A stretch of 64,000 nucleotides of DNA, taken from the NCBI RefSeq assembly GCF_038443385.1, contig NZ_CP151726.1:930001-994000 (forward strand), given 5' to 3'. The DNA is from Stieleria varia (GTDB lineage: Bacteria > Planctomycetota > Planctomycetia > Pirellulales > Pirellulaceae). Below are positions 46,201-54,548 of the stretch, piece by piece. The position numbers were made by a program, and so were the translations under genes. The first letter of the stretch is position 1. Each line of letters begins with the position of its first letter. The notes below the pieces were generated by a model that saw only the letters and a program-made list of their open reading frames with translations, searched no databases and was not told the origin of the DNA.

Positions 46201-47324
46201 TTGAACGTGAGCGTCAGCCCGAGACTCTTCGAGAAGCCTCGTCGTTTCTCTCCCAACTGACCGATGGCAAATACACTCGTGTGTGGACGCCGTTGGGAAC
46301 CAACCAACTGAATGTCGACGCGCACGACGGATCGTCGCTTTCACTGGATGTTCTGTCACGCGGAACCCGTGAAGCCGTCTTCATTGCACTGCGTCTTTCA
46401 CTCGCCGCAGCGTACTCGCGTCGCGGTGTGATGCTGCCGTTGGTGCTGGACGATGTCCTGGTCAACTTTGACGGACAACGCGCCCTCCATGCTGCAGAAA
46501 CGTTGCGTACGTTTGCCGAACTGGGGCACCAAGTGTTGATGTTCACTTGCCACGAACACATCGTCGAGATCTTTCACTCCATCGGTGTGGAAGTCCGCCA
46601 GATGCCTCCGCAGGGAACTCCGGGTCGGGCGACGATTTTGGAGCCCACGCTCATTGAATACGAGGAAGAAGAATACGAAGAGGAAGAAGAGTACGTCGAA
46701 GAAGAGCCGGTGTACGAGGAAGAAGTCGTCGCCGAGGCACCGGTCGCCGAGTCACCGGTCGTCCAAGAGCCTGTGGTTGAATTGCCCGTCGTCGAGAAAC
46801 CCGTTCTGCAAACGCCTCCCAAGCCGGCACCACAGCCCGATCCAAGGCCGGCGCCCAAGCCGGAACCGGTGCGTGTCGTCGTGGAGCCTGAGCCGCGTGT
46901 GATCTATGTCGAACGGCCTCGCGAAGAACCTAAACGTCCTCGTGCCCAGCCGATTCGAATCGTGGAACCCGAGCCGACCGCTGCAGACGATTACCTGTTG
47001 GATGAGCCCGACGAAATCCGCCCCCAACATGCTCCGTCGATCGGCTGGGCTTGGTTCGAACGGGAGTCGATCGCGGACGCCCAACTGCCAGTGGACGAGT
47101 TTCTGACGCCGCAGCCCGTCTCATCGAAGTTGCCGATCGACCAGCTGTCTACCGAACAACGAGCCGCTCAAGCCTTGAAGATGGCCCACCACGCCATCAA
47201 CAGGGAGTGGTTCGGACATGAGATCTCTGCCGATGAGCCAGCCGACGCGGCGGCACCTGAAGAAGTCTGGAACCGCAACGGCTCCTGGTGGGACGGTGCA
47301 CAAGTCACCAAACCGTCCGCCTGA
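43287..47324 (+). CDS. SbcC/YhaN-like AAA ATPase with membrane segments and long acidic/Pro-rich tail
   Basis: 1345 residues. Walker A GPNEAGKTTLMQF lies near residue 30; the C-terminal ABC signature (DVLSRGTREAVFIALRLSLA) and Walker B PLVLDDVLVNFDGQ lie near 1015-1060. Between them are long coiled coils interrupted at about 485-555 by two hydrophobic segments (LLLLALPFIVGGSCLVYAF, VLYMMFGTCALLVYFI). A run of NIDSR/NIDGR pentapeptides sits near 750-770. After the ATPase, ~220 extra residues contain an acidic Glu/Tyr block, a Val/Pro/Glu block and a terminal domain (SIGWAWFERES, EEVWNRNGSWW). Members act in DNA-end metabolism. The membrane helices suggest an anchored complex. Confidence 0.88.
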   Translation: MKVKDIQIDGFGVWTGLSVDSLSDGMTLFYGPNEAGKTTLMQFIRAMFYGFTPGRREKYLPPLHGGTPGGALRVTGPGGGYEIRRHSQLSGESVTGQLTVTGSDGLSQGQHRLNSLLGQIDEPIFTNVFAIGMRELQELSTLDDTKAADELYKLSSGLDRVSLVDVIRSLREGRQQLIGESRFSSDPDIAKLAGLIQKRDRLRDEVQQLSSHSRRWNELASQRRTQLQEINDLTERMGNWEKEARCVEAAISVYESWTRRDELREQIKLIEVDARMPDEAPGKLVQIDATIEDRRAKLEEVKQKRRALREKSEQLPVSKRMLDLQGRIEAATEQATWVEALEEQIEKVDQQILKARSQLTMDADRLGLDQSDRESLLEGETSQLPDLSRQTLAALAGPAKRVKEHAFALRQARNEGAEHKKRCEQYGEQLTEVLERAHASELQQAIRRETDVISALKHRLQLGEHLEKLKRHYRSLENESVDLTTAEVLPLDRLLLLALPFIVGGSCLVYAFSHLTGLSWFLSGEPDATTGVLYMMFGTCALLVYFISRQNGQRSTLGDLEDCDRQIDTLRRQIREIEAERDSVDSNLPTSSQSIEVRIRESESLLAELEASLPAYHAHQAASQSYDNARRRATKAADQLKQAKREWASTLEQLGLAETMSPSSVRKLSEGYETLQASLRRLEELQAEKDQRRRERSSIAKRIEMLYLEALEINEESAAAERKKFADDDLEDSVADSRKEKRQVAMSIDGRNIDSRNIDSRNIDGRNIDGRDKRASRLGPLEQLHHLQEELSRQNHWIKRRRDLREQDQQYKRQQSAYARTIERSEQQRRALWAKCGVATPEQFYQLLDNKAGLVELKKQFKDIDKQIRSMIGANVDYDVVQREITDTQLPDLEKRWETITGRVSETETRIGVLRTQQGELAAEMKHLADDKRLMTAQLELSCVGRQIDSVARRWQTLATASFLVEEVCGKFERERQPETLREASSFLSQLTDGKYTRVWTPLGTNQLNVDAHDGSSLSLDVLSRGTREAVFIALRLSLAAAYSRRGVMLPLVLDDVLVNFDGQRALHAAETLRTFAELGHQVLMFTCHEHIVEIFHSIGVEVRQMPPQGTPGRATILEPTLIEYEEEEYEEEEEYVEEEPVYEEEVVAEAPVAESPVVQEPVVELPVVEKPVLQTPPKPAPQPDPRPAPKPEPVRVVVEPEPRVIYVERPREEPKRPRAQPIRIVEPEPTAADDYLLDEPDEIRPQHAPSIGWAWFERESIADAQLPVDEFLTPQPVSSKLPIDQLSTEQRAAQALKMAHHAINREWFGHEISADEPADAAAPEEVWNRNGSWWDGAQVTKPSA
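45527..45598 (+). repeat. In-frame 15 bp tandem repeat (about 5 units)
   Basis: Units of the type ATCGATAGCCGGAAC repeat about five times inside the SbcC-like gene, encoding N-I-D-(S/G)-R pentapeptides. Units differ by a few bases (CGG/CAG, ATC/ATT). Confidence 0.85.
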
Positions 47325-47343
47325 TGGGGCTTGTTGAGATAGT

Positions 47344-47408
47344 CGTAGGTTGGCCACTCTTGGCCGACGTTCAATACTACACAGACGGGCAAGAGTGACC
47401 ATCCTACG
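47344..47408. repeat. Inverted repeat after the SbcC-like gene
   Basis: CGTAGGTTGGCCACTCTTG (47344-47362) and CAAGAGTGACCATCCTACG (47390-47408) pair at 17 of 19 positions. It may act as a terminator for the SbcD/SbcC pair; it also looks like a dispersed planctomycete repeat. The interval to 47623 otherwise shows only a small hairpin (ACCCTCC/GGAGGGT near 47458). Confidence 0.65.
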
Positions 47409-47623
47409 GTCTTTCAATCCCCGGCACGGACAAATCAGGCTGACATAAAGGCCAGAACCCTCCCGCCGGAGGGTGTCAAGTTTGCTAGCGAAGCCGCTGA
47501 ATCAAGGTCATTCGCCCAAATCAGGGTGAATTCCGGCAGGTAACCTTGCGAAGATCGGGGCTCGCCGATATTGTTTTCCCTCCACCCATTCCAAAATAAC
47601 ACCCACCCACCCGAGTGAATATC

Positions 47624-47824
47624 ATGACTTTGGACCGCAGCCTCAAAGTGCGCGCTGGGGCGATCAAGTCGCGAAACGTGCTGACCCGTGCTGAGCGAGT
47701 CGCTCGCCTGCAGGAACTGGACAAGTTCAACGAAAAAGACAGCATCGTGGGAATGCCCAAAGTGCGAGTCGTCAAGGTTTCGTTGAAGAAAAAGAAGAAG
47801 GTCAAGAAGGAAGACGACAAGTAA
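47624..47824 (+). CDS. Small basic protein (Chlamydiae/Verrucomicrobia/Planctomycetes type, TIGR04137-like)
   Basis: 66 residues from the ATG at 47624: MTLDRSLKVRAGAIKSRNVL, a central DSIVGMPKVRVVKV, and a Lys-rich end (LKKKKKVKKEDDK). This matches by eye a lineage-specific small basic protein family found across the PVC superphylum. Size and charge suggest an RNA- or ribosome-associated role, which is inference. It is followed by a clear terminator. Confidence 0.85.
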   Translation: MTLDRSLKVRAGAIKSRNVLTRAERVARLQELDKFNEKDSIVGMPKVRVVKVSLKKKKKVKKEDDK

Positions 47825-47869
47825 CCGTCGCATTCGCCGTTTCTTGACGGCAATCCAACCACGCACCTA

Positions 47870-47902
47870 CCGATCGAGTTCACAAGAATTCGATCGGTTT
47901 TT
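47870..47902 (+). terminator. Intrinsic terminator of the small basic protein gene
   Basis: CCGATCGA (47870-47877) pairs with TCGATCGG (47890-47897), followed by TTTTT. It lies about 45 bp after the stop codon. Confidence 0.88.
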
Positions 47903-47950
47903 GTTTGCGACACTTCTTCTATCTCGCTCCCTCTGCGACGAGAGCCCCCG

Positions 47951-47973
47951 TAATGGGATTCGCTAGAATTCCC
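47951..47973. repeat. Short dispersed hairpin (TAATGGGATTC type), copy 1
   Basis: TAATGGGATTCGCTAGAATT followed by CCC, an imperfect GGGATTC/GAATTCCC hairpin. The same string with a perfect stem occurs at 54510-54531. Confidence 0.6.
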
Positions 47974-48193
47974 TCCCCATGTCATCGGATCGACTTTCGC
48001 CAAAGTTGGCCTGTTTTCACTCTGCGCGCCACACCAACTGATCTGGTGCTTGAAAAGGCCAAAACCCTAACATCCTGGTTGCAAAGGTGCCCCGTCGCTC
48101 CTAACGCAATCAGCCGTGTACCGCATCCGCCATCGAGCGGCCCGGTATCCATTGCTAAACGAGCAAGTACTCAAGAACACTGAGTTATCCATC

Positions 48194-49288
48194 ATGGACA
48201 CCACCTCGTATCCAAACGCCAAATCCTCATCAAATCTCGCAGACGAATTTTCCCCGGGCTCGTCGGCAGCGGTAGAGACTGAGTCTGCGGTTGAGCCTAC
48301 GGCATCAAACGAGCAGGCCACTGACGAGGCCATCGATTTGGCGAAGTCGATCGGTGATCCGCAGCGTTTGCCGCCGCCGGAAGAAACCCGCCCGGTGCGA
48401 ATCTTGTGGCAATACGCCGGCGTGCTCGGTTTTGTGCACGTGGTCGCTTTGCTGGCGTTTTTGCCGTGGACTGCCGGCTGGTTGTTCACTTGGTCCGGAC
48501 TCGTCTTTGCCGTCCTGGGACACTTTGTCTTTGGCATGTTGGGCATTACGATCGGCTACCACCGTCTGCTGACTCACCGCGGATTCACCTGCCCTGTTTG
48601 GCTTGAGCACACGTTGGCCATTCTGGGAATGTGCAACCTCCAGGATTCACCGGCGCGATGGGTCGCCATCCATCGAATGCACCATCAGCACAGCGACAAA
48701 CAACCCGACCCGCACTCGCCTCTGGTCAGTTTCTTGTGGGGTCACGTCGGCTGGGTCTTGGTTCGCCACCGCGATTTGGATCGAACCATTCACTACGAGC
48801 GTTACGTGCGAGACCTGCTCCGCGATCGCTTTTACTTGCAATTGGAACGCCGTGGCGGTTGGTTCTTTGTGTTTCTGGCACACGTGTCGGTGATCGTCAT
48901 GGCCGGTGCCATCATCGGGGCCGTCGTCAGCGGCGGGCAGTTCTCCGAAATCCTGCGTTACGCTGCCAGTTACGCCGTTTGGGCCGTCGCCGTGCGTACC
49001 GTTTTTGTGCTTCATGGCACCTGGGCGGTCAATTCGATCGGACACGTCTTTGGCTACAAGAACTACAAGACTCGCGATGAAAGTCGCAACAACTGGCTGG
49101 TCGCCCTGTGGAGTCACGGCGAAGGCTGGCACAACAATCATCACGCCGAGCCTCGCAGCGCCGCCCACGGGCATCGTTGGTGGGAATTCGACATGTCATG
49201 GCGAGTCATCCAGGTGTTGGAATTCCTCGGACTGGCCAAAGATGTCGTACGTCCCAAAGCGTTCTCGAGCGAAAAACAGCCCAGCTGA
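48194..49288 (+). CDS. Membrane fatty-acid (acyl-CoA) desaturase
   Basis: 364 residues from the ATG at 48194. It has the three histidine boxes of delta-9-type desaturases: HRLLTH (about 120), HRMHHQHSD (about 155) and HNNHHAEP (about 315). Hydrophobic segments at about 75-110 and 235-285 give the usual four-helix topology. It introduces a cis double bond in membrane acyl chains using a di-iron centre. The first ~70 residues are acidic and Ser/Glu/Ala-rich, an extension beyond the usual N-terminus. Monocistronic. Confidence 0.93.
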   Translation: MDTTSYPNAKSSSNLADEFSPGSSAAVETESAVEPTASNEQATDEAIDLAKSIGDPQRLPPPEETRPVRILWQYAGVLGFVHVVALLAFLPWTAGWLFTWSGLVFAVLGHFVFGMLGITIGYHRLLTHRGFTCPVWLEHTLAILGMCNLQDSPARWVAIHRMHHQHSDKQPDPHSPLVSFLWGHVGWVLVRHRDLDRTIHYERYVRDLLRDRFYLQLERRGGWFFVFLAHVSVIVMAGAIIGAVVSGGQFSEILRYAASYAVWAVAVRTVFVLHGTWAVNSIGHVFGYKNYKTRDESRNNWLVALWSHGEGWHNNHHAEPRSAAHGHRWWEFDMSWRVIQVLEFLGLAKDVVRPKAFSSEKQPS

Positions 49289-49442
49289 TCGGCTCTGGAG
49301 AATCTCCGCGTCGGGATCTCCCAAAAAATCTCTCCGCTTGGGCGAAATCCTTTGAACGCCCAACCCATCTGCGGGCACACACGTACAAACAAGCAGACAA
49401 TGTGGTCTCAGCCGTTTTTCGTGTCCCCAATGCCCTCCTGAC

Positions 49443-50126
49443 GTGACCGATTCCGCGACGATCCCTATCGCAGCCGACGACGGCGTCTCCGACAAGGTTC
49501 ACGTGCCGTGGAAACCCATCGGACGGAATCCCAGTGGACGGAATCCCATCGGACGGGCCGTCCCAGGGGCCACCACTTCGGCAGACCCATGCGTCGATCC
49601 GGTGGCGATGGACCAGGCTTGGATCGAAGACCATTATCCGATCGTTCATCGCGCAGCCTGGACGATGACCGGTGATGTTTGGGCCGCGGAAGACCTGGCG
49701 CAGGAAACCTTCGTCGTTGCACTGGACTGCTGGAACGGTTTCCAAGGTCGATCCTCGCGACTGACTTGGCTCTACGGCATCCTGTTGCGTTTGCGGCAAC
49801 GCCGATCTCGAACGCTGAGTCGATTGCAGCGTCGGATCGAAACCTATGCCGGCCTGCGTCCGCCTCAGCGCGCACCCGATCCGATCGACGAACAAATGCA
49901 AACCGAATGGAACGCTAGCGTTTGGTCGCTCGTCCGCCGATTGCCCAAGCGACAAGCCGACGCGGTCACCCTCCGTTTCGCCCAACAACTGACTTACCAA
50001 GAAATTGCCGACGCCGCCGGATGCTCACTCGGCACCGCCAAAAGTCGTGTCCACGAAGGACTCAAAAAACTACGAGCCCATCCCGAATGCCATGACCTGA
50101 TGCAACAACTCTCACAGCAGCGATAA
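49443..50126 (+). CDS. ECF-type RNA polymerase sigma factor
   Basis: 227 residues with a GTG start at 49443; an ATG at 49609 would remove ~55 residues of uncharacterised leader containing repeated IGRNP/SGRNP. Region 2 is at about 75-135 (HRAAWTMTGDVWAAEDLAQETFVVAL). Region 4 is at about 165-215 (RLPKRQADAVTLRFAQQLTYQEIADAAGCSLGTAKSRVHEGL). It is followed by a small membrane protein and an HtrA-like gene, a pattern similar to RpoE-type envelope-stress operons. Confidence 0.92.
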   Translation: MTDSATIPIAADDGVSDKVHVPWKPIGRNPSGRNPIGRAVPGATTSADPCVDPVAMDQAWIEDHYPIVHRAAWTMTGDVWAAEDLAQETFVVALDCWNGFQGRSSRLTWLYGILLRLRQRRSRTLSRLQRRIETYAGLRPPQRAPDPIDEQMQTEWNASVWSLVRRLPKRQADAVTLRFAQQLTYQEIADAAGCSLGTAKSRVHEGLKKLRAHPECHDLMQQLSQQR

Positions 50127-50187
50127 GGCGAGAAGCAGATAAGAGTTCATCTTCCGCTCGCCCAACGACCGACCAGCAAAATTTACC

Positions 50188-50673
50188 ATGTCCAACTCAC
50201 CAAACCATTATTCGTTACTAACACCACGGTCAAGCACGCCCTCGTTGTCTCAGTTGCAGACTCAAGTAACGCGTCGGCGTCGACGACGCAACGCGATCAG
50301 GATCGCCATCCTGCCACTGGCGATTTTGGCGGTTGCCTGTGTCTCGCTCTCGCTGCGGACGAGTTCCGATACAGCAGAGTTGGCGCAAACCAACCGCATA
50401 GATCAGTCAGCTCCACGCACGAATCCGCAAACAGCTCCACCTTCAATTTCTCTGCCCAACAACACCAGCAACGAAGCGCCGGTGCGTGTCTTCGCAACAT
50501 TGCGGGCGAACGTCCCCGTTTACGATTGGGATCAAGACTCGGGCGATTTGCAATGGATCGGCTGGACGCAATCCAAACGCGTGGTGCCGGTGGACCTCAG
50601 CAGCTACACCAGCGAAGAGCTTGATCAGCTCAATGCAATGCTCGTTCCCAAACCCAATCTCGTCAGTCTTTGA
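50188..50673 (+). CDS. Single-pass membrane protein, possible partner of the ECF sigma factor
   Basis: 161 residues. A basic RRRRRRNAIRI stretch precedes one membrane helix (about 35-52), then a Pro/Asn/Thr-rich linker and a C-terminal domain (APVRVFATLRANVPVYDW, WIGWTQSKRVVPVDLSSYTSEE). Its position 60 bp after the sigma gene and its topology fit a membrane anti-sigma-like protein, but no ZAS zinc motif is seen in the N-terminal part. Role inferred only. Confidence 0.65.
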   Translation: MSNSPNHYSLLTPRSSTPSLSQLQTQVTRRRRRRNAIRIAILPLAILAVACVSLSLRTSSDTAELAQTNRIDQSAPRTNPQTAPPSISLPNNTSNEAPVRVFATLRANVPVYDWDQDSGDLQWIGWTQSKRVVPVDLSSYTSEELDQLNAMLVPKPNLVSL

Positions 50674-50728
50674 CGTTGCCCAACATTCTGTCACTCAGCT
50701 CCACCTTCCCCCCTCAAGGACCTCAGAC

Positions 50729-52024
50729 ATGTCAATCGCAATCAAACGAATGACTCTCAGCTCGGTACTGGGAGTCTTTCTCTCTCTAGCGGCATTCTCT
50801 GCCTCGGCGCAGGAAATGGTTGATTTCCGAACGGCAATCGATCTGTCCAGCAACGCAGTCGTCCAAGTGGACTTTGCCGGTGATGATCTCGACGATCGGA
50901 TCGCGATGCCGCGAATGCGTCGCGCAGACTTGATGCCGCAGGCGATACTGTTCGGCCTAGCAGATCAACCTCGTTTTCCACGTGCCGGTTTTGCGATCAG
51001 TGGCACCACCGTTGTCACGCCACTGCCGGCGGCGGTCACGGATGTCTCGGTAACGACCACCGACGGCGCTCAGTACGATGGTAAAGTCATCGTGCGTGAC
51101 AACGTTACGGGGTTGGCCGTGGTTCAACTCGAGAACGCCTCGTTCATCAGTTTGCCGTTGGATTTCAATGCCGCTCAAGCAGGATTGCCCGTCGTTGCGT
51201 CGTGGATCGGCAGCGAGGGCATGATCAGCGATGCGGGGATGGTTGCCAGTGCACCTGGTGCATCAGAGCCCGCACTCGGATTCACGTCGTCGATCGATTT
51301 CGGAGAGTCGATGCAAGCCGTCGGCAGTCCCGTCGTCAATGCCAATGGTTCGGTTGTCGGCGTCATGGTGCAAGGCCCGTCGGGTGGACTGCACTGCGTC
51401 AGCGCGACACAAGTCAATCGATTGATCGACGCATCGCTGGGCGAGAATCCGATCGACTTGAAACGAGGACTCGTCGGAATCCAGTTCGACAGCAACGAAG
51501 TCGTCTCGGTTGCCGGCGTTTCGCCTGGCAGCGCCGCTGACACAGCAGGCTTGAAAGTCGGTGATCAGATCGTTTCGATCAATGAGCGACGCATGGATTC
51601 CGTCCAACAAGTCTTGGCTGCGGTCGCGGAAGCAAGATCGGGTGATTCACTGTCACTCGTCGTCCAACGAGGTGACGAAGTCCTGAATAAAACGCTGACA
51701 CTCACCGAGCATCCCCAGCAGGTCGCTGCGAACCCTCAACCACGTGTCTTGGGGCAACGTGGCGGATTCAAGTTGCAGGATGGTCGCTTGGTGCCGTTGG
51801 ACGGCGACGATGCGGCGGTGCCCGTTCCACAGTTGCCCGGTGGGCTGCAGCAGTGGATGGCAGACCCCAACGGCCAAGCCATGCCGCCGATCTTTTGGGG
51901 CCAGCCCATCGAAGGCCTGCAAGTCGAACGTAGCCACCTGGAAGACACCCTGCAGGACATGAAGAAACGTCTTGACGAGCTGAACGAACGGCTCAAGGAC
52001 AAAGACGATAAGGGCGGAGAGTAA
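50729..52024 (+). CDS. HtrA-like protein with PDZ domain, catalytic residues absent
   Basis: 431 residues from the ATG at 50729, which begins a signal peptide (MTLSSVLGVFLSLAAFSASAQ); the longer frame from 50486 overlaps the previous gene. Trypsin-like fold signals: AISGTTVVTPLPA, where HtrA has the catalytic His, and MQAVGSPVVNANGSVVGVM, where the GNSGGP serine is replaced. A PDZ domain lies at about 245-330 (SVAGVSPGSAADTAGLKVGDQIVSI). The C-terminus has a coiled-coil end (LEDTLQDMKKRLDELNERL). It is probably a periplasmic pseudoprotease or chaperone in the stress operon. Confidence 0.82.
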   Translation: MSIAIKRMTLSSVLGVFLSLAAFSASAQEMVDFRTAIDLSSNAVVQVDFAGDDLDDRIAMPRMRRADLMPQAILFGLADQPRFPRAGFAISGTTVVTPLPAAVTDVSVTTTDGAQYDGKVIVRDNVTGLAVVQLENASFISLPLDFNAAQAGLPVVASWIGSEGMISDAGMVASAPGASEPALGFTSSIDFGESMQAVGSPVVNANGSVVGVMVQGPSGGLHCVSATQVNRLIDASLGENPIDLKRGLVGIQFDSNEVVSVAGVSPGSAADTAGLKVGDQIVSINERRMDSVQQVLAAVAEARSGDSLSLVVQRGDEVLNKTLTLTEHPQQVAANPQPRVLGQRGGFKLQDGRLVPLDGDDAAVPVPQLPGGLQQWMADPNGQAMPPIFWGQPIEGLQVERSHLEDTLQDMKKRLDELNERLKDKDDKGGE

Positions 52025-52273
52025 ATCCTGTAGATAGAGGTAGGTCTCAGTCGCGACCGAGGGTCACGATTGGGGTCCGGGCAAGCGAATCGAGGACAAC
52101 CGGCAACTTTCCACGCAGCCACGCCCGGCGCAATCGTTAGAACCCGTCGGACACACCCGCAGACTGCAGGGGACCGTTCCCGGTTGGCTTGCCAACCCAA
52201 CCGGGGCGACTAGCGTGAGACTCCGTCGATATCGACGGCCAGTCTCAGCGACTCACTCTGCAACATCACGACC
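52025..52273. other. Short gene-free interval with a hairpin
   Basis: No gene. CCGGTTGG, cttg, CCAACC at about 52181-52199 can fold and might end the HtrA-like transcript, but there is no T-run. Confidence 0.4.
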
Positions 52274-53359
52274 ATGTCTCAAAATTCTTCATTTCGCCGC
52301 GTCTTGGGCCAGGCCCTCCTGTCCCTGGTCGCGATCGGCGTTGTGTCACTCACGGACACGACCGTCACTTCTGCTCAGCAGGCCCTCGGCACTCCCCTGT
52401 CGACCCAGCAACCTGCCGCTGCCGTTCAACCGGCAAGCGAGTCCGAAGATCGCGTGGAAGTGCTGCCAACTCCCGAGCCCGATCCCGCGGCGACGAAAAC
52501 AGCGACAGAAACAGCAGCGGATACCGAGACCGACGTCGTTCCTGAATCCGCCTTGGTCATTCCCAACGCCCAACTCTCCCTGATTCAGAACGCGTTCATC
52601 GCTACACCGTTGCCTGGTGTCGTCTCCGAAGTCAATGTGCGTGAAGGCGACCGTGTCAAAAAAGACGACGTGCTATTGGTGCTCGATTCCGAGCAGGCGA
52701 TGAGTGAGTTGACCGCCGCCCGAGCCGCATTACGGGCCGCGCGTTTGCGAAGTGAGAACGACGTCGACCGACGCTACGCTCAGCGAACTTTGGCCGTGCG
52801 CAAAACTGAACTGCTGCAGAGCCACGAGGCAAACGAAATCTACTCCGGCGCCGTCAGCGATAACGAAGTCCAGCAGTTGACCTTAGAAGTCGATCAGGCG
52901 ACCCTGGCGATCGAGCAAGCCGATCATGAGTTGGAAGTCGCAATGGCCGATGCCATCGAAAAAGAAGCCGCCGTCAAGATCGCGGAAACCAAAGTCAAAC
53001 AACACACCCTACGCACCACGGTCGGCGGATTGATCACACAAGTCGACACGGAACCCGGTGAATGGGCGGAGCCGGGCAAACCCGTCGTGCGGATCATTTC
53101 ACTCGATCCGATCCGCGCCGAATGCTTCATCGACGGACGTGAACAGGGAACGAATTTGGTCGGCCGTAGCGTCCGCTTCACCGTGCCGGCCGGAATGAGA
53201 TCGTCCAGCGACGAATTGGTCCTCACCGGCAAAGTCGTCTACGTCTCCCCCGAAATTCACCCCGTGACCGGCCAAACGCGACTGTGGGCGACGCTCGATA
53301 ATCCCGGCGAAAAAGCAAGCGTCGGTATGCTCGGCAGTCTTTCCATCGGGCAAAACTGA
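52274..53359 (+). CDS. HlyD-family (membrane fusion) efflux adaptor
   Basis: 361 residues. The N-terminal hydrophobic leader (LGQALLSLVAIGVVSL) is followed by an Ala/Glu/Pro-rich linker. The lipoyl half-motif is at about 110-135 (LPGVVSEVNVREGDRVKKDDVLLVL), a coiled-coil hairpin at about 140-235 (LTAARAALRAARLRS, VDQATLAIEQADHELEV), the second half-lipoyl at about 250-265 (TTVGGLITQVDTEPGEWAEPG), and then a beta-barrel (VRFTVPAGMRSSSDELVLTG). It would join an inner-membrane pump to an outer channel; no RND or ABC gene is adjacent. Confidence 0.88.
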   Translation: MSQNSSFRRVLGQALLSLVAIGVVSLTDTTVTSAQQALGTPLSTQQPAAAVQPASESEDRVEVLPTPEPDPAATKTATETAADTETDVVPESALVIPNAQLSLIQNAFIATPLPGVVSEVNVREGDRVKKDDVLLVLDSEQAMSELTAARAALRAARLRSENDVDRRYAQRTLAVRKTELLQSHEANEIYSGAVSDNEVQQLTLEVDQATLAIEQADHELEVAMADAIEKEAAVKIAETKVKQHTLRTTVGGLITQVDTEPGEWAEPGKPVVRIISLDPIRAECFIDGREQGTNLVGRSVRFTVPAGMRSSSDELVLTGKVVYVSPEIHPVTGQTRLWATLDNPGEKASVGMLGSLSIGQN

Positions 53360-53529
53360 GACGCCTGACGAGCCACATTCATCAGTCGTTTCCACCAAAT
53401 CGTGCCAGTCCAAGCGTTGGATCTGAAACCGAGCCAACTATACTGGAGCGACTATCCATCCGACCACTGCCAACAGAGTCTCTGTCGGACACAAAACAAC
53501 CTGATTTCCCCAACGGAATGTACAGTCCC

Positions 53530-54426
53530 ATGAAACATCTGCTTCGATTCGCCGTTGCACTTCCCGTTCTGACGCTTGCCAGCCAGTGTGCCGCCGGCGG
53601 CAATCCTTTGCTGACACGCTTGTTTTCCTCTCACTCGACATGCAAACCCGTCACGCTCTGCAGCGAACAGGCCCCGGTGATCGCGGAAGCCACCCCGGTG
53701 GAGACCATCGTTTCGGAAACGCCCGTCATTGAGCCCGTCGTTGAATCAGCGTGTTGCCAAAGTGGACAAGCCGTTGTCACTGGCACCGGTTCCATCGCTT
53801 CATCGAACATCACGCCCGCAGAGTACGCTCAAGATAATCCCAGCGAGCTGAACATCCTGCTGACCACCGAGTTGGTCCAACTGCGTGAGCAGGTCAAGCA
53901 ACTGCAGGAAACACAAGTCGCTCAAGACGAAGCATTGGCGAAATCAGAGCAACTGATCACGGCGGAGAAAAAGTCGCATGAGGAACACCTCAAGAAACTT
54001 GACGCCCAGATGAAACGCATCGAAGCGGCTGAAAAACAAGCCGCCTCAGCCAAGCAGCAACTGGCCGACGCTCAAAAGAAACATGAGCAACTCGTTTCCA
54101 AGCTGAATGCCGAAATCAAATCAGCCGAGGAATCTGCCAAGGCAGCGGTCGCCGACGCGAAGCAGCAATCGGACGCACAAAAAGAGCGTGCCGACAAGTT
54201 GCAAAAACAGAACCAGAATCTTAAGAAGAATCTGGAGCAACAGAAGAAGCGAGCAGACGACTTGGCTGCCAAAGCCGCTGAGGTGCAACCCGCCAAAGAA
54301 GAGGCACCGGTCGAACCTCAAGATGACGCCCCCGCTGACAAGCCTCAAGATGACAAGCAAGCGGTGAAGGACGAAAGCGAACCGGCACCTGTGGCAACCG
54401 AGCCCAAAGAAGAATCCGCTGAGTGA
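53530..54426 (+). CDS. Secreted coiled-coil protein
   Basis: 298 residues from the ATG at 53530, chosen because it begins a signal peptide (MKHLLRFAVALPVLTLASQC); 53518 adds four residues. Cys residues at about 22, 40 and 46, plus ACCQSGQ, are near the N-terminus. Residues ~110-265 form a long coiled coil (LREQVKQLQETQ, QLADAQKKHEQL, KERADKLQKQNQNLKKNLEQ). The C-terminal ~40 residues are acidic with Pro/Asp/Glu repeats (DDAPADKPQDDK). No family recognised. It is followed by a clear terminator. Confidence 0.75.
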   Translation: MKHLLRFAVALPVLTLASQCAAGGNPLLTRLFSSHSTCKPVTLCSEQAPVIAEATPVETIVSETPVIEPVVESACCQSGQAVVTGTGSIASSNITPAEYAQDNPSELNILLTTELVQLREQVKQLQETQVAQDEALAKSEQLITAEKKSHEEHLKKLDAQMKRIEAAEKQAASAKQQLADAQKKHEQLVSKLNAEIKSAEESAKAAVADAKQQSDAQKERADKLQKQNQNLKKNLEQQKKRADDLAAKAAEVQPAKEEAPVEPQDDAPADKPQDDKQAVKDESEPAPVATEPKEESAE

Positions 54427-54459
54427 TCCTCAACAACCATTCCCGATTCTCAACCGAGG

Positions 54460-54487
54460 TCGACAATCCTGTCAGCCTCGGTTTTTT
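54460..54487 (+). terminator. Intrinsic terminator of the coiled-coil protein gene
   Basis: CCGAGG and CCTCGG flank a ~16-base loop and are followed by TTTTTT, about 35 bp after the stop codon. Confidence 0.85.
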
Positions 54488-54509
54488 CATGCGCCCGTCC
54501 AAGGACTCG

Positions 54510-54531
54510 TAATGGGATTCGCCAGAATCCC
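54510..54531. repeat. Short dispersed hairpin (TAATGGGATTC type), copy 2
   Basis: GGGATTC (54514-54520), gcca loop, GAATCCC (54525-54531): a perfect 7 bp stem. Same string as 47951-47973. Confidence 0.65.
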
Positions 54532-54548
54532 CAAAACCTCTTTTTAGG

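Noticed and set aside
44691..46325. 544-residue frame on the minus strand
   Set aside because: Antisense to the coiled-coil part of the SbcC-like ATPase; its composition mirrors the codon pattern of the sense gene.
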